Assembly: GCF_005047595.1 (NCBI RefSeq)
Contig: NZ_SUPL01000009.1
Span: forward strand, 16,580 to 80,579
Length of the DNA: 64,000 bases
Origin: Pontimicrobium aquaticum
GTDB lineage: Bacteria; Bacteroidota; Bacteroidia; Flavobacteriales; Flavobacteriaceae
Direction: 5' to 3'
Under the pieces are notes generated by a model. It made no database searches. It had not been told where the DNA came from and worked only from the letters and a program-made list of their open reading frames with translations. A program made the translations under genes and the position numbers. Shown here piece by piece: positions 33,058-43,800 of the stretch. How positions within the stretch are numbered: the first letter of the stretch is position 1; every line of letters begins with the position of its first letter.

Positions 33058-35160
33058 TTAAAAATCAAAATACCAATTAAACAAATCGGTTCGTAAGCCA
33101 ATACTAAACCAGAGCGTGTCATTTTTAAAAGTGGTTGCTGTGGTTGCATTAGGGTTAAAATCCCGATAACTTACATAAGCAAACAACTTTAAATTGGTTG
33201 CTGGATTTACTAAATATCCTGATTGTAATTCGGCATGAAAGCTTTTGGTTTTTATACCTTGTCCTACTTCTACACCTGAGTCGAAAGGTCGATCATTATA
33301 ATCCCTGTAAATATCACCTCCATAGCTAAAATCGTCTGTCCCGTTATTATAATCTAAGCCTCTAGCGCCAAATACTAATTTTGCATCGGCAAACCAACGT
33401 TTATAGTTATAGCGTCCTATAACAATAGCTTCACTAAAATTAGCTCCCCAAAGATGTGCCATAGATTGGTTGTTATGTCCATAATTAAGCACAATAGTAT
33501 TGTGAGAGTATGTGTAAGGCCTTACGCGATTGTACTCCAATTGTAAATACAAATTATCTACTTTAAAAGCGTTGTAGTATTTAGCACCTATTTGGTAGCC
33601 ATACTTGTTTTTCCAGCTTTTGTTTCCGCCTTTAATATCGCCTAGCGAAAATTCATCTAATATAAACTGACTGTAAATATTTACATTATCATTTACTTTA
33701 TACTTTGCAGTGGCTCCTAACACAGCATTTCCTGCACCTTGTCCAGTTTCAAACTCAATAGCACGATAAAAAATAATCGGGTTTAAATAATTAATGTCAA
33801 AACCTCTATCGTTAGAATTGGTCCACAAAACCGACTCAAACAATCCGAGATTAAAACGTTTAGAGACATTCCAACTCAAATAATGATTTGCCATGTATTT
33901 GGTTAAGAAGGCTTTGTCGCTTACAACACCTGTTCTAATGTCTTTTAACCACATCCAGGTATTGGTGTATTTAATTTTCCAGAATTTGGTGCTTAGCTTT
34001 AAAAAAGGTGAAGGACTTGCTACATCACTTTGCAATAACGAACGATAACCATCTCCAATAAAATTTTTACCATGACCAAACTGAACGTTTAAAAAATCAG
34101 TAGGTGAATACGATAAATACGCTTCAGCCACAGGATAATCGTAAGCATCCTTCTTAAAACGTTTGGCAATACCACGCCCAGGAATAACCGCTGGGTCTGG
34201 ACCAAACCCTCTTAAACTCTCGGCATATCTATTTATATAATCAGCAAAACGTCCTTGACTTTCATAAACCGATGAGAAAAAACTTAATTTTTTACCTAAA
34301 CCCCCTTGAACATAAAACCCTCTAGTGTTGTTAAACGTGGAATTGAAATCAGCATCAGAATCCTTTCCAACTTGAAGGTCGAAAATTGGGTCAATGGTAA
34401 ACCAATACCCTTTCCCTTGTAATTGAACCAAATGTTCATTGAAAAATTTTTTTTGCCACCAGTTATCTGATTCTTTTACTAATGCTTGCTTTGCCGCTTT
34501 AAAATCATAATAATCAGCAACTTCGCTATAGGTAAATGGTTTAGCTGCCGTATGACTATTGGTACCTACTAAATTTAAGCTTCTATCAAATTTAGCATAC
34601 GAACTATGCAAAAATGGAATATTAAGTGTACTACCATATTCCGTATCTTCATAAGGCTTTATAGTAGCATTTAGGTTATCGTATTCTGTTTTTGCTTTTT
34701 GTTCTATTTTAGTAACTGTACTTATAGCCTCCTCTTCATTATTAGCATTTATAGCCTGTGGCGACATTAAAGGAACTGCAATGGTATATGAATATTGCTT
34801 ATAAATTGGTCTGCTATTATAGGTGGGTGGCTGTATTTTGGGCAATTTTGCAAAAACCCTTTTTATTTCATTTTTGAGTTCGCTGTAGGTAGCATCAATG
34901 TATAGCACCTTAAAATTTCCTTCTTTGGTTATTTCAAACAACAAGAAGATATTTCCTTTATAATTTTCATCAGTTACAACTTGTGGCACTTGAAAATTTG
35001 AATGAATAAAAGTTACTAATTCATTTTTAAAGCAACTATCCAATAAACCTATCTCTTGCGTTTCACAATTAGGAAATACCGGAGGTTTTTCATAATCTAC
35101 ATCTTGAGCCAACACATTTAAGGAAAAGAAAATTAAGAATAGTAGGAATAATTTCTTCAT
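33058..35160 (-). CDS. remB: Gliding motility protein RemB, outer membrane beta-barrel with TonB-CTD-like N-terminal domain
   Basis: A 700-residue exported protein counted from the ATG at 35160 (MKKLFLLFLIFFSLNVLAQ is the signal peptide; the open frame starts four codons earlier). Residues about 25-135 have the pattern of a TonB C-terminal domain: PVFPNC, then a second cysteine ten residues later, GNIFLLFEITKEGNF and VFAKLPKIQPP. Residues about 200-700 look like a Wzi/RemB-type barrel (for example VQGGLGKKLSFFSSVYESQGRF and VQFGHGKNFIGDGYRSLL) ending FNWYFDF. Placement near sprA, gcvH, vanZ and tonB matches what I recall of the F. johnsoniae remB locus. Role in gliding or surface adhesion is by family and context. 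Confidence 0.82.
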   Translation of the reverse strand: MKKLFLLFLIFFSLNVLAQDVDYEKPPVFPNCETQEIGLLDSCFKNELVTFIHSNFQVPQVVTDENYKGNIFLLFEITKEGNFKVLYIDATYSELKNEIKRVFAKLPKIQPPTYNSRPIYKQYSYTIAVPLMSPQAINANNEEEAISTVTKIEQKAKTEYDNLNATIKPYEDTEYGSTLNIPFLHSSYAKFDRSLNLVGTNSHTAAKPFTYSEVADYYDFKAAKQALVKESDNWWQKKFFNEHLVQLQGKGYWFTIDPIFDLQVGKDSDADFNSTFNNTRGFYVQGGLGKKLSFFSSVYESQGRFADYINRYAESLRGFGPDPAVIPGRGIAKRFKKDAYDYPVAEAYLSYSPTDFLNVQFGHGKNFIGDGYRSLLQSDVASPSPFLKLSTKFWKIKYTNTWMWLKDIRTGVVSDKAFLTKYMANHYLSWNVSKRFNLGLFESVLWTNSNDRGFDINYLNPIIFYRAIEFETGQGAGNAVLGATAKYKVNDNVNIYSQFILDEFSLGDIKGGNKSWKNKYGYQIGAKYYNAFKVDNLYLQLEYNRVRPYTYSHNTIVLNYGHNNQSMAHLWGANFSEAIVIGRYNYKRWFADAKLVFGARGLDYNNGTDDFSYGGDIYRDYNDRPFDSGVEVGQGIKTKSFHAELQSGYLVNPATNLKLFAYVSYRDFNPNATTATTFKNDTLWFSIGLRTDLFNWYFDF

Positions 35161-35298
35161 TTGATGCAACATGAATTTTTGGTTTGTGAAAGATACTATT
35201 TTTTAAGATTAATCGTGAAAAAAGCAATGATATAACGGTAAGCATATTTTTAAAGTATTACATTTTAGGGCTGCTATTAGTGTTAAATTAGGTACAAA

Positions 35299-35361
35299 CT
35301 AAAAGCAACCGTCGTTGTTTTTTGTAATTTTGTAATGTGCTTGGGTGATTTTAACGTCCAT
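35299..35361 (-). other. 20-codon micro-ORF behind a copied tonB leader
   Basis: From the ATG at 35361 the minus strand encodes MDVKITQAHYKITKNNDGCF and then TAG. The 26 bases before this ATG, the ATG itself and the following G are identical to the tonB gene start region at 36181-36210. The peptide has no resemblance to TonB. It may be a chance ORF left by a tandem duplication. It is the only coding candidate in the 35161-35461 gap between remB and the nearer tonB. Confidence 0.25.
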
Positions 35362-35387
35362 AATTATTGTTTTAAAATGTTAATATT
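35358..35387. repeat. 30-bp direct repeat of the tonB leader (copy 1)
   Basis: These 30 bases are identical to 36181-36210, which hold the start codon and leader of the tonB gene at 35462-36184. The copy lies on the remB side of that gene's terminator. The offset is 823 bases, about one tonB unit, so this looks like the scar of a third tandem copy. Confidence 0.8.
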
Positions 35388-35414
35388 TATGAGTGCGTCA
35401 CTTAAAGCATAAAA

Positions 35415-35443
35415 AAATCCCGTTACCACCAGTAACGGGATTT
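35415..35443 (-). terminator. Terminator of the first tonB gene
   Basis: AAATCCCGTTAC (35415-35426) pairs perfectly with GTAACGGGATTT (35432-35443) around a 5-base loop, and minus-strand T residues follow. It may work in both directions. Confidence 0.85.
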
Positions 35444-35461
35444 GACTTTTAATTGCTATTT

Positions 35462-36184
35462 CTAGTTTTCAACCTGAAATACAATTGGCAATGAGTACGA
35501 TACAGTAACGGCTTCTCCACGTTGTTTTCCTGGTTTCATTTTAGGCAGCAAATTAATTACTCTAGCTGCCTCTTTTTCCAACCTTGGGTGAGGTGCTCTT
35601 GATTGCACACCAACAATGTTGCCAGTTTTGTCAATCTTAAAAACCACACGTATCGTTTGTTTCCCAGACAACCCAAGTTCGCTAGCTAAATCTGAATCAA
35701 ACTTTTTTTGAACGTGTTTAGTGATTTTTTTCGACATACAATTTCTTTTAGCCTCATTATCTCCTTTGTTGCATCCTGGAAATTCTGGAACATGTTCTAC
35801 TGATACAAAAGGCACATCTACAGGCTCTATAGGATCTTCTTCTACAACAACATCTGCAACATCTACTATAGGCTCGTCTGTGTCATCTTCAGAAGTATCA
35901 ATTATAGTTTCCTTGATATCTGTATCATCATCAACTTCCACTATTTCATCTGGTACTATAGGTGGTTTAACTTCTGGTGGAGGAGGTGCTGGATGATTGG
36001 TAATAGGAATCTTTAAATCATTAGGATTGTCATACTCTATTGGTGGTTCAACAATAGCTACTCTATCATAAGTCCGATAATTAATTGAGTAATTAGCTGC
36101 TAAGAGCATTAATACCAAACCAACAGCAAAATAGATTGAGCTGTTTCTACGTACGTCTGCACGTGGATGTTTTTTTGTTTCCAT
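35462..36184 (-). CDS. TonB family energy transducer (copy A, nearest remB)
   Basis: A 240-residue protein that would couple the proton motive force (through ExbB/ExbD) to outer membrane receptors. Residues 1-15 are cytoplasmic and charged (ADVRRNS), a membrane helix follows (IYFAVGLVLMLLAANYSI), then a proline and acidic linker (about 60-125) and the TonB C-terminal domain from about 130. The domain has EFPGC with Cys138 and Cys149, TIRVVFKIDKTGNIVGV and ARVINLLPKMKPGKQRG. Its neighbour at 36292-37011 is a tandem paralogue. No receptor is encoded in the window. Confidence 0.9.
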   Translation of the reverse strand: METKKHPRADVRRNSSIYFAVGLVLMLLAANYSINYRTYDRVAIVEPPIEYDNPNDLKIPITNHPAPPPPEVKPPIVPDEIVEVDDDTDIKETIIDTSEDDTDEPIVDVADVVVEEDPIEPVDVPFVSVEHVPEFPGCNKGDNEAKRNCMSKKITKHVQKKFDSDLASELGLSGKQTIRVVFKIDKTGNIVGVQSRAPHPRLEKEAARVINLLPKMKPGKQRGEAVTVSYSLPIVFQVEN

Positions 36185-36210
36185 AATTATTGTTTTAAAA
36201 TGTTAATATT
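36181..36210. repeat. 30-bp direct repeat of the tonB leader (copy 2)
   Basis: Contains the ATG of the downstream tonB (complement, 36184-36182) and its leader. It is identical to 35358-35387. The leader of the other tonB (from 37011) shares only the first 11 bases and then diverges into a T-tract. Confidence 0.8.
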
Positions 36211-36241
36211 ATGGTAAAACCACAACAAGCGTACCAAAAAA

Positions 36242-36272
36242 AAATCCCGCTACAAATTGTAGCGGGATTTTA
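36242..36272 (-). terminator. Terminator of the second tonB gene
   Basis: AAAATCCCGCTA (36242-36253) pairs perfectly with TAGCGGGATTTT (36261-36272) around a 7-base loop, with T residues beyond on the minus strand. It resembles the terminator of the neighbouring tonB in its ATCCCG core. Confidence 0.85.
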
Positions 36273-36291
36273 AATATATGGTATTTGTTTC

Positions 36292-37011
36292 TTAATCTTG
36301 TACTTGGAAAATAATTGGTAAAGAATAAGGCACAGTTACTGCTTGACCTCTTTGTTTTCCTGGTTTCATTTTAGGAAGTGAGTTTATTACACGAGCCGCT
36401 TCTTTTTCTAATCTTGGGTGTGGTGCTCTAGCCATTACGCCTACAACACTTCCAGTTTTATCTATTTTAAACATTACGCGAATAGTTTGTCTTCCTGATA
36501 AACCTAAATCTCCTGCTAAGTCTGTATTAAATTTCTTTTGTACAAATTTTGATATTTTTTCAGACATACATGCTCTTTTAGTATCGTTATTTCCTTTTTC
36601 ACAACCTGGGAAAATTGGAACATTTTCAATTACCGCGAAAGGCACCTCAATGTCTTCTTCTACTTCTTCTACTTCTACTTCTTCTACCTCAACAATTTCA
36701 GTATCCTCTTCAACTTCTGTAGATTCAATAACTGTTTCTTCCACTTCTTCTTCATCCTCTACTACCTCAATCACTTCAGGTGCTGCTGGAGGTGGTGGTG
36801 GTGGTGGTGGTGTTTGAATTTGCTCTGTAATTGGAATTTCTTCATCATCTAATTCATCCATATTTAACTGACCTATATCAATAGCTTCTTTATCGTAAGT
36901 CTTATAGTTAATAGAGTAATTTGTAATTAAGAGCATTAAAGCAAGACCAACAGCAAAATAAATTGGGCTGTTTCTTCTTACGTCAGCATTCAGGTTCTTT
37001 TTAGGTTCCAT
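36292..37011 (-). CDS. TonB family energy transducer (copy B, nearest vanZ)
   Basis: A 239-residue paralogue of the next gene with the same plan: ADVRRNSPIYFAVGLALMLLITNYSI at the N-terminus, a run of eight prolines at about 68-75, a very acidic Val/Glu linker (about 80-122) and the TonB C-terminal domain with IFPGC, Cys137 and Cys148. The linkers of the two paralogues differ much more than the ends. The proline run is encoded by a GGT/ACC triplet tract. It lies 58 bases after vanZ, and with gcvH and sprA upstream may read as part of the sprA transcript up to its terminator. Confidence 0.9.
   Translation of the reverse strand: MEPKKNLNADVRRNSPIYFAVGLALMLLITNYSINYKTYDKEAIDIGQLNMDELDDEEIPITEQIQTPPPPPPPPAAPEVIEVVEDEEEVEETVIESTEVEEDTEIVEVEEVEVEEVEEDIEVPFAVIENVPIFPGCEKGNNDTKRACMSEKISKFVQKKFNTDLAGDLGLSGRQTIRVMFKIDKTGSVVGVMARAPHPRLEKEAARVINSLPKMKPGKQRGQAVTVPYSLPIIFQVQD
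36791..36811. repeat. Triplet repeat (GGT)7 coding for the TonB proline run
   Basis: Seven perfect GGT units on the plus strand, read as prolines in the minus-strand tonB gene. A second, imperfect CTT/CTA-type triplet tract encoding the Glu/Val linker lies at about 36652-36690. Such tracts can change copy number in frame. Confidence 0.85.
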
Positions 37012-37069
37012 AATTATTTTTTTTTCGAGATTGGTAAAATAACCAATAATTTGCTAAAAAAGCAAGGGT

Positions 37070-37444
37070 TTATAAATTTTTAACGATTGTTTTCTTTCTT
37101 AGTGTTAAAATAAGAGAAACAATAGCAGCTCCTAAACTATTTGCTACAATATCCATAATGGATGCATCTCTAGTTACTGTGAGCTGTCCTTGTAGTACTT
37201 CAATAATTATACCATAAATAACACATAACATTAAAGCGAATGTAATAGGGTATGCACTATTTAAGCTAACAAAGGCTTTATACCACAAAAAACACAATAC
37301 TGCATAAGCTAGTAAATGATAAATTTTATCTTCATAATTGGTTCCAAAATAAGGCAATCCATCATTGCTAACTAAACTTATTACTGTAAGTGCTAGTGTA
37401 AAAGCTAATGCTAAAAAAAGATACGTTGTTTGCTTATTAAGCAC
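37070..37444 (-). CDS. VanZ family membrane protein
   Basis: A 124-residue protein with four membrane helices. The VanZ pattern is visible in YFGTNYEDKIYHLLAYAVLCFLWYKAF (conserved Asp-Lys and His) and GIIIEVLQGQLTVTRDASIMDIVANSLGAAIV (conserved Glu and Gln, then the Arg-Asp-Asp region). The family gives teicoplanin resistance in one context, but most chromosomal members have no known role. The gene overlaps gcvH by 8 bases. The same order sprA-gcvH-vanZ is, to my knowledge, kept in other Flavobacteriia. Confidence 0.9.
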   Translation of the reverse strand: MLNKQTTYLFLALAFTLALTVISLVSNDGLPYFGTNYEDKIYHLLAYAVLCFLWYKAFVSLNSAYPITFALMLCVIYGIIIEVLQGQLTVTRDASIMDIVANSLGAAIVSLILTLRKKTIVKNL

Positions 37445-37817
37445 TTATTAAGGCTTTGTAATCGTCAGCTGAAAGTAATGACTCAAACTCAGATGTGTCA
37501 GAGCATTTTACTTTAATCATCCAACCATCACCATAAGGATCAGTGTTTACCTTTTCTGGTTCGTCTTCAAGAGTTTCGTTAAATTCAATAATTTCTCCTG
37601 ATACAGGTAAGAACAAATCTGATACTGTTTTTACGGCCTCAACTGTTCCAAAAACTTCTTCGGCTTCAAGAGTTTCGTCAACTGTTTCTACTTCAACATA
37701 AACAATATCTCCTAATTCGCTTTGAGCAAAATCAGTAATTCCTATGGTAATAACATCTCCGTCGATGCTAACCCATTCGTGGTCTTTAGTGTACTTTAAT
37801 TCGGATGGAATATTCAT
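37437..37817 (-). CDS. gcvH: Glycine cleavage system H protein
   Basis: GcvH carries the aminomethyl group on a lipoyl arm between the P, T and L proteins of glycine cleavage. The 126-residue protein opens IPSELKYTKDHEWVSIDG and has the lipoylated lysine at residue 63 in FGTVEAVKTVSDLFLPVSGEI; DPYGDGWMIKVK lies near the end. Length and motifs are standard. Its position directly after sprA is not explained by pathway; no other gcv gene is in the window. It starts 37 bases after the sprA stop. Confidence 0.97.
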   Translation of the reverse strand: MNIPSELKYTKDHEWVSIDGDVITIGITDFAQSELGDIVYVEVETVDETLEAEEVFGTVEAVKTVSDLFLPVSGEIIEFNETLEDEPEKVNTDPYGDGWMIKVKCSDTSEFESLLSADDYKALISA

Positions 37818-37854
37818 ATTAATATAATTTTTGGTAAATATGTTAGTTTTTTAT

Positions 37855-40800
37855 TTAATTTCCAAAGTTATATCGTAAAGTTAAACCAGAGCGAATAGAT
37901 GTTTGTGGAAACGCTGTTGAAATAGCGTATTCTGAGAATGTATAATCAAAGTAGAAAATTCCTGTTAGGTTCTTACTAAATGCATAATCGGCAGTATATT
38001 TAAGTCCCCAAATGGTTTGTCCTGCAGTTACTTGGTTATTTTCCAAATCGAGGTAACGAATAATGGTTTTATTTTCTCTAATAGAGATATCTGCTTTCAT
38101 GTTAAGGTCGCTCTTAATAACGTTTCTTGGACCAGCCATTTTAGAGTTTATTTTTACATCTTTAATTCGGTAACCTAACCCAAAAACATACTCACTCCCT
38201 TTAATTTCTGTCAATAAATTATTATCGAAACTTAAAAACAAGCGTCGATCCTTCTTAATTTCAGCAAGAATTTTCATTGAGTTTTTCATTTCGAAATCTA
38301 CTTTTACTAGAGGACTAAACATTTCGGTTAAAGCCACAGCACTAAATAGGGTTTCATTTTTATAATTTCCTGATTGGTCTAAAACATTAGGGTTTTGCGA
38401 TGCGTAATCTGCATTTGGATCAAATGCATTATAATCTAAGTTAGATCTAAATTGATTAATAGTGTAAATTGAATTGTAACCATGAGTTACAGAAAAACGC
38501 TTAAAGTGTTTTTTAAACCAAGGTAACTTCATTAACCCTGTATATTTTAATGTCCAGTTAGGAATTGGAATATCTCTAAATGCTCCAAGCGAAACTTTCC
38601 CTGCGTCCTTCCCTGTATATGCCGATAAAAATGCTGGTAATAATACTGCTTGATTGGTTTTTCCGAACCCTAGTGGATACCCTTCTGCATCTAAATTAGC
38701 AGGATTATTCACATCTATTCCTGCTTTAGAAGCAAGTCGTCTAGCTATTTCCAACCTGTTTGCTCTAAAGTTATCAAACGTTTCTGACCCATTTTCGTCA
38801 CTACTAGCAAAAGCAGTTTTAATCATAGATGTTGAAATGTTGAAGTTTCCAAAGGCATTTCTAATAAGTGGATTATAGCCATCACTCAATCCGTCGTTAT
38901 TACTATCTATAGTGTTAAAACTTTCTGTGAGGTTTTCGTTGTAGGTCCTACCTCCTGTTAAATCGATTTTTAAATCTTGCATTGGCTCTAAGGCTGCAGA
39001 GAAGTTTAATATTTTAGATTCTTCTTCAGTGTATTGTTGATTAAACTCTGGAAATACCGTTAACCACCCATTCTTCGCTGCTAAATATCTAATATCGCGT
39101 TGGCTACCAAAGGTAAATCCAAAGGTAGGTTTTAGTGTTCCTATAAACCCTGGTGTTTCCATATACCCTGGTAAATATGTTCCGTTACGTTGTGTATAAT
39201 CAAACTGAATTCTCTTAACAGTTGTCAATACGTCTATGGCAGCATTGTATAAACCATTCTTTTTTGTTGTTGTTGTTGGCTGTTGGTTTCCTCTAGGTTG
39301 TCCTCCTGGTGGCACACCTCTTTGTGTATTAGATTTCGCAGAACTATTTTTTCTAACCAAGCCTAAATAACGATACAAACGATTCATATCTAAGTTAGCA
39401 TTTAAAGTATGTGAACTGGCATTAGATATTGTGTTTCCTAAATCGTAAGTAGAACCATTAATCGTTAAGTTTCCATATAAATCAGATCCTTTCTGCCAAA
39501 GAAAATCTCCGGTGTAAGCGTAAGTTGCTCTTAAAAACTCTAATGCTGGAATTTTATTTAATGGCAATTCATAGTTAATTCCTAATTGTTGGAATTGCCT
39601 GTTTGGATCACCAACATCAAAGAAACCATCCCAAACATCTTTTGATGGATCTTGGGCACCATTTAGATTATCGTCAACAAAATAATTTCTAACTATGTTA
39701 TTGTTAGATGCTGAAAAATTTAAGCTTAACGCATCTGTAAGGTTATAATTAATATTGTATTGGAAATCGAACGTATAGTTTCTTCTATATAATTCTTCAA
39801 TACCAATATTTGTACCTCCTAAATCAAGGTCTCTAAATTTTTGCTTGTTAAATTGACGCATAAAATCTGTATTCACAGAAATGCTAGATGGCAATAAGTT
39901 AAAATTAAAGTCCTTTAAAATTTTCCAGTATTTTCCTTTAAATAGTGAATCATTCTTTTTAAAAGGTTCAATCTTAATTGGATCAAAGCTAAAATTATAG
40001 TTTGCACCAACTCTTACATTTTGATTTAAGGAGTTTTCAATTTCAAAATCTCTATGTTCTACTTGATTGTAAGAGTAATTAAGTGTTAGATTTTCGACAT
40101 CATAAAACTTGGGCTTAGCTTCGCCTGTTCGTTGTTTTCTAACACCTATAAAATTGATGCTTTGTCGCTTTGTGTAATCTTCAGATTGTTTTTTTATAGT
40201 TTCCTTTTCAGCATTTGTCGTTGCTGCATCTAGTCTATCCTGTAACTTAATATCTTTGTATTGTTGGTCGTATTCAGGCGTCACTAATTCTTCACTTTGT
40301 CCATAATTAAATGGAATTTGAACACCCCATTTTTTTGGTAATAACTGTCCTAAATTAACATTAGTCACCACATCGTATTGCTTCACATCTTCTCTACTTC
40401 GTTGATTTGGCCCTTGCTCGATGGTACCAAAACCTGTAGTACTTCGTCTTCCTGTAGCACTAATATCCATGAAGTCAGCAATATTGGAGTCCATACTTGC
40501 AATGGCTGCCCAACCACCTTCGTTATCCATATCAGATAAACGCAATTCGTTAAACCACACTTCTGTACAAACATCAACGGTTGTTTCGTGTGAATTTTTA
40601 ATCCCTACCATTAAGGTTCGTATATCTCCAAAATTTGGATTCCCTTTTATAGCGACACGTTGTTGGCCTATGGTATAAGATGAAAATTCTGGAATAGAAG
40701 TCTCTTGTAATACACCATCTATAACATCATAAAACGTTGGGTCTTCATCTCCTAAAGTTCCTGCCGAAATTCCTAAAGCTTTTATTTTTGCCAACACTTC

Positions 40801-43800
40801 AATTGGAAGGTTAATTTCGTTTTCAGGTTTCCAAACTTCCGTATCAATTGTTGAGCCTGTTGTTGAAACTGCCAAAGGAATTTCAATTTGATAATAGTTT
40901 TGAGTAAAATCGTTACCCATTCTAATAAAACCAACAGCATCGCCATCTTGCAATCCTAAGGCTGCGCCTTGTTCGGCATGCATAAACATACGTAGTTTTT
41001 TAAACTGACGCATATCTACATTAATGTTTTTGAATACTGCTCTAGAATCTTTTGGTTCTAACTTACAAACGTTTACTACTAAGGACTGCTCGTTTTGCCT
41101 CACTAAGGTATTGTTATTATTAAGCTGTTCTCTTTCAACTCCTGGAGGAGACACATAACGACCATCATTTTCTTGAATTCCAATAATACCTACATTAAAA
41201 TCGGTACCATCTAAATCATTATTTGTATCGTCATCTAAAGATTGCTGGTAACGTCTCCAATCGCTTCTTACTAGATCTAAAGATCCAAAACGCATGACTG
41301 TATTTTCTGCAAATTCAGACAAATACAAACGCATAAAACGAATGGATCTAAAATCGGTAATACCACCTATTTGATTTGTGTAAGCGGTTAACGGAATTCT
41401 AAATTGATACCATTTTACTTGCCTTGAATCACCATTGGGAAGTGTTACTGTAGTTGTTTTTCTATCTCTAATAAAGGTATTGTTTACGTTTGCTAAACTA
41501 GAAGGTGTGATATCGAACTCATACTCAAAATAACTGTCTATGGTATTCATAGTGTTATCTCTGTTTATGTCCTCTACATCAGGCTGCGTTGTAGAACCTC
41601 TATTAGTTTGCGTGAAAGTGTCAGGAGAATTTCCTTCTACCCCATTATATTTTTTATAACGTTCAAACACATCACCTGTCGTGTTAAGGAAATAGGTATA
41701 GTTATCGTTAGCTGGATCCTCAAGTCCCGAAAATGCTGAAAATACAGACGCTTCTTCTACATCATCATACCCATCAAATCCAACATCTTGGTTGGCACGT
41801 TGCTGCCCTAATGTTGAAAACGCATAAATTAAAGCTTGATTTTGTGGCACTACAGTTCCCCATGATGGTGTTGGCTGTATGGCACTTACATCTCCATTCT
41901 CTGGCAACCCATTTTCGTACTGCTTTCTACCGTCTTTAATAATATCTTCTGAAATATTACCAAGATTTAAGGTTAACTTACCTCCTGGGTTTGTAGGGTT
42001 ATCTAAAAATGGATCTTGTAGCCAAAATTCCACATACTCTACGTTAGCTTGCTCAAAATCGGTAGAGGTTAGCTGTCGTGTAATTCCTGCCCAAGAATCT
42101 ATTGGGTCATCTAAAATTCCATCTTCGGCTCCAGGTTGAAAGTTATAAGGTCCTCTTTCGGCAGGATAGTACGCCAAATCTAAAGAATTAATAACCGTTG
42201 GTTGCCCTTGTACAATATCTTGTTGTGGGAAAATTTCATCTATAAAAATACGTCTTGTATATAAGTTAGACATATCATCATCGCTAATTCCAGTTGGTCG
42301 TTGACCACTATAAAAAATAGGATCTATAGAGTACCAATTTAGCAAGGCTCTGTTATAACCGTTTTGTATGCCATTATCATCTTCTGAACTTCCGCCTATA
42401 CCTAATGCTTTTGGACGACTGGATAGACTCCATGAAATTGGTGATAATAAATCAATAGCATTTTGAGTTCCTTCAAAGTCATCAACATAGGTTGTGGCTT
42501 CTCCTTGGAAATCAGATCCTTTTGGTGCTCCAGGTAATAAGTATGCAAACTCACCTCTAAGAGATACGTTTGACTGTACATCGGTATCTATATTTGGCAG
42601 TTTATTTGCTAATCTTGTTAAGAAAGGTACTTCGGTAGAGAAATTGGCATTAACTCCAAAAATAGTATTATTTATAGGCTCTGTTCCGTAGTTTGCTTTT
42701 TGTGTTATTGGACGCTCATTTAAGTTTAAAAATGTTGCTCCCAACACAAAGTTTTCGTTAAACTGATGCTCTACATTAATACCTGTAAAACGTTTTGTTT
42801 GCTGACCAAATACCGCATTATTTTCTACAGACACTTGAATAGGTGTATTTGATGCCTGTAACGCAGGATCTAAAATTTGAACCGTACCCATTTGGTAGTT
42901 TACGGTATAATCTACACCTTCAACCAATACACGTCCGCCAGCTGTTACCTTAACGGATCCTTGAGGCACATTAAATGCGCCTATAGGAATTCCACCACCA
43001 CCTCCTGCTTTGTAGCGTCCTTTTATTTGGAACTTATTTTTTTCGCCATCTTCTAAGGCTGCTGTTTTTGTAGATTTATATAGTTTGTCGTAAACGTATT
43101 TTGCTTGGTTAGGGTTATACTGTGTTGGATCATCATAGTCAGCTTCATTATCACTTGGATTGTTATCGATATCTAGAATGTCGAATAAGTATTTACCAAA
43201 TGGTTCTACATTAGTGAATATTATTTTTCCGTTTTGTTGAATTACAGTAATTCCAGGCACAAAGTCAAAAAAGCCATCACCATTAAATTGAGGGTCGTTA
43301 TTATAGTTTAATTTGTCTAAATTAAACACTCGTAATAAAGGTGTTTCTTCTAAAGCATCTTCGTTTGGTCCAGGTGTTGGAAATAGCGTTGTACCAACTG
43401 GCGTTATATAGTTTACAGGAGAAGATTCTGTATAAAAAATATTTAATTTAAAGTCTTCTCTTTCCAAATTAAAAGCACCAGTATTGTAGATGTTTTTCAT
43501 CATTAAATCCCAAATAGGTTGATCTACACTTGTGACTGTACTTTTAAGCATTTTTAGAATTAAACTGTTATTGCTAACAATTGTATTTCCTGTTCCAGAA
43601 TCTACCGATACGTCTGTCGCATCCACACCATCGTTGGCAAACTCACCAACCTGATATACTTGATCACCTACAGTAAACTGGTAAGCGACTGCTAAAATTT
43701 CATCATTTTGCAAACGCTGATTTAACGAGATGTATCCTAATTGGGTGTTTACTGTAAACTCTGATCCTTCTTGTAATTTTCTTGCGTTTTCTAGTTTTCC

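Noticed and set aside
37070..37444. VanZ as a glycopeptide-resistance determinant
   Set aside because: Only a VanZ-like membrane protein is present, with no van regulatory or ligase genes; it belongs to the conserved sprA locus.
40383..42691. Several short open frames inside sprA on both strands
   Set aside because: They are shadows of the continuous 2401-codon sprA frame; none has a signal peptide, domain or suitable context.
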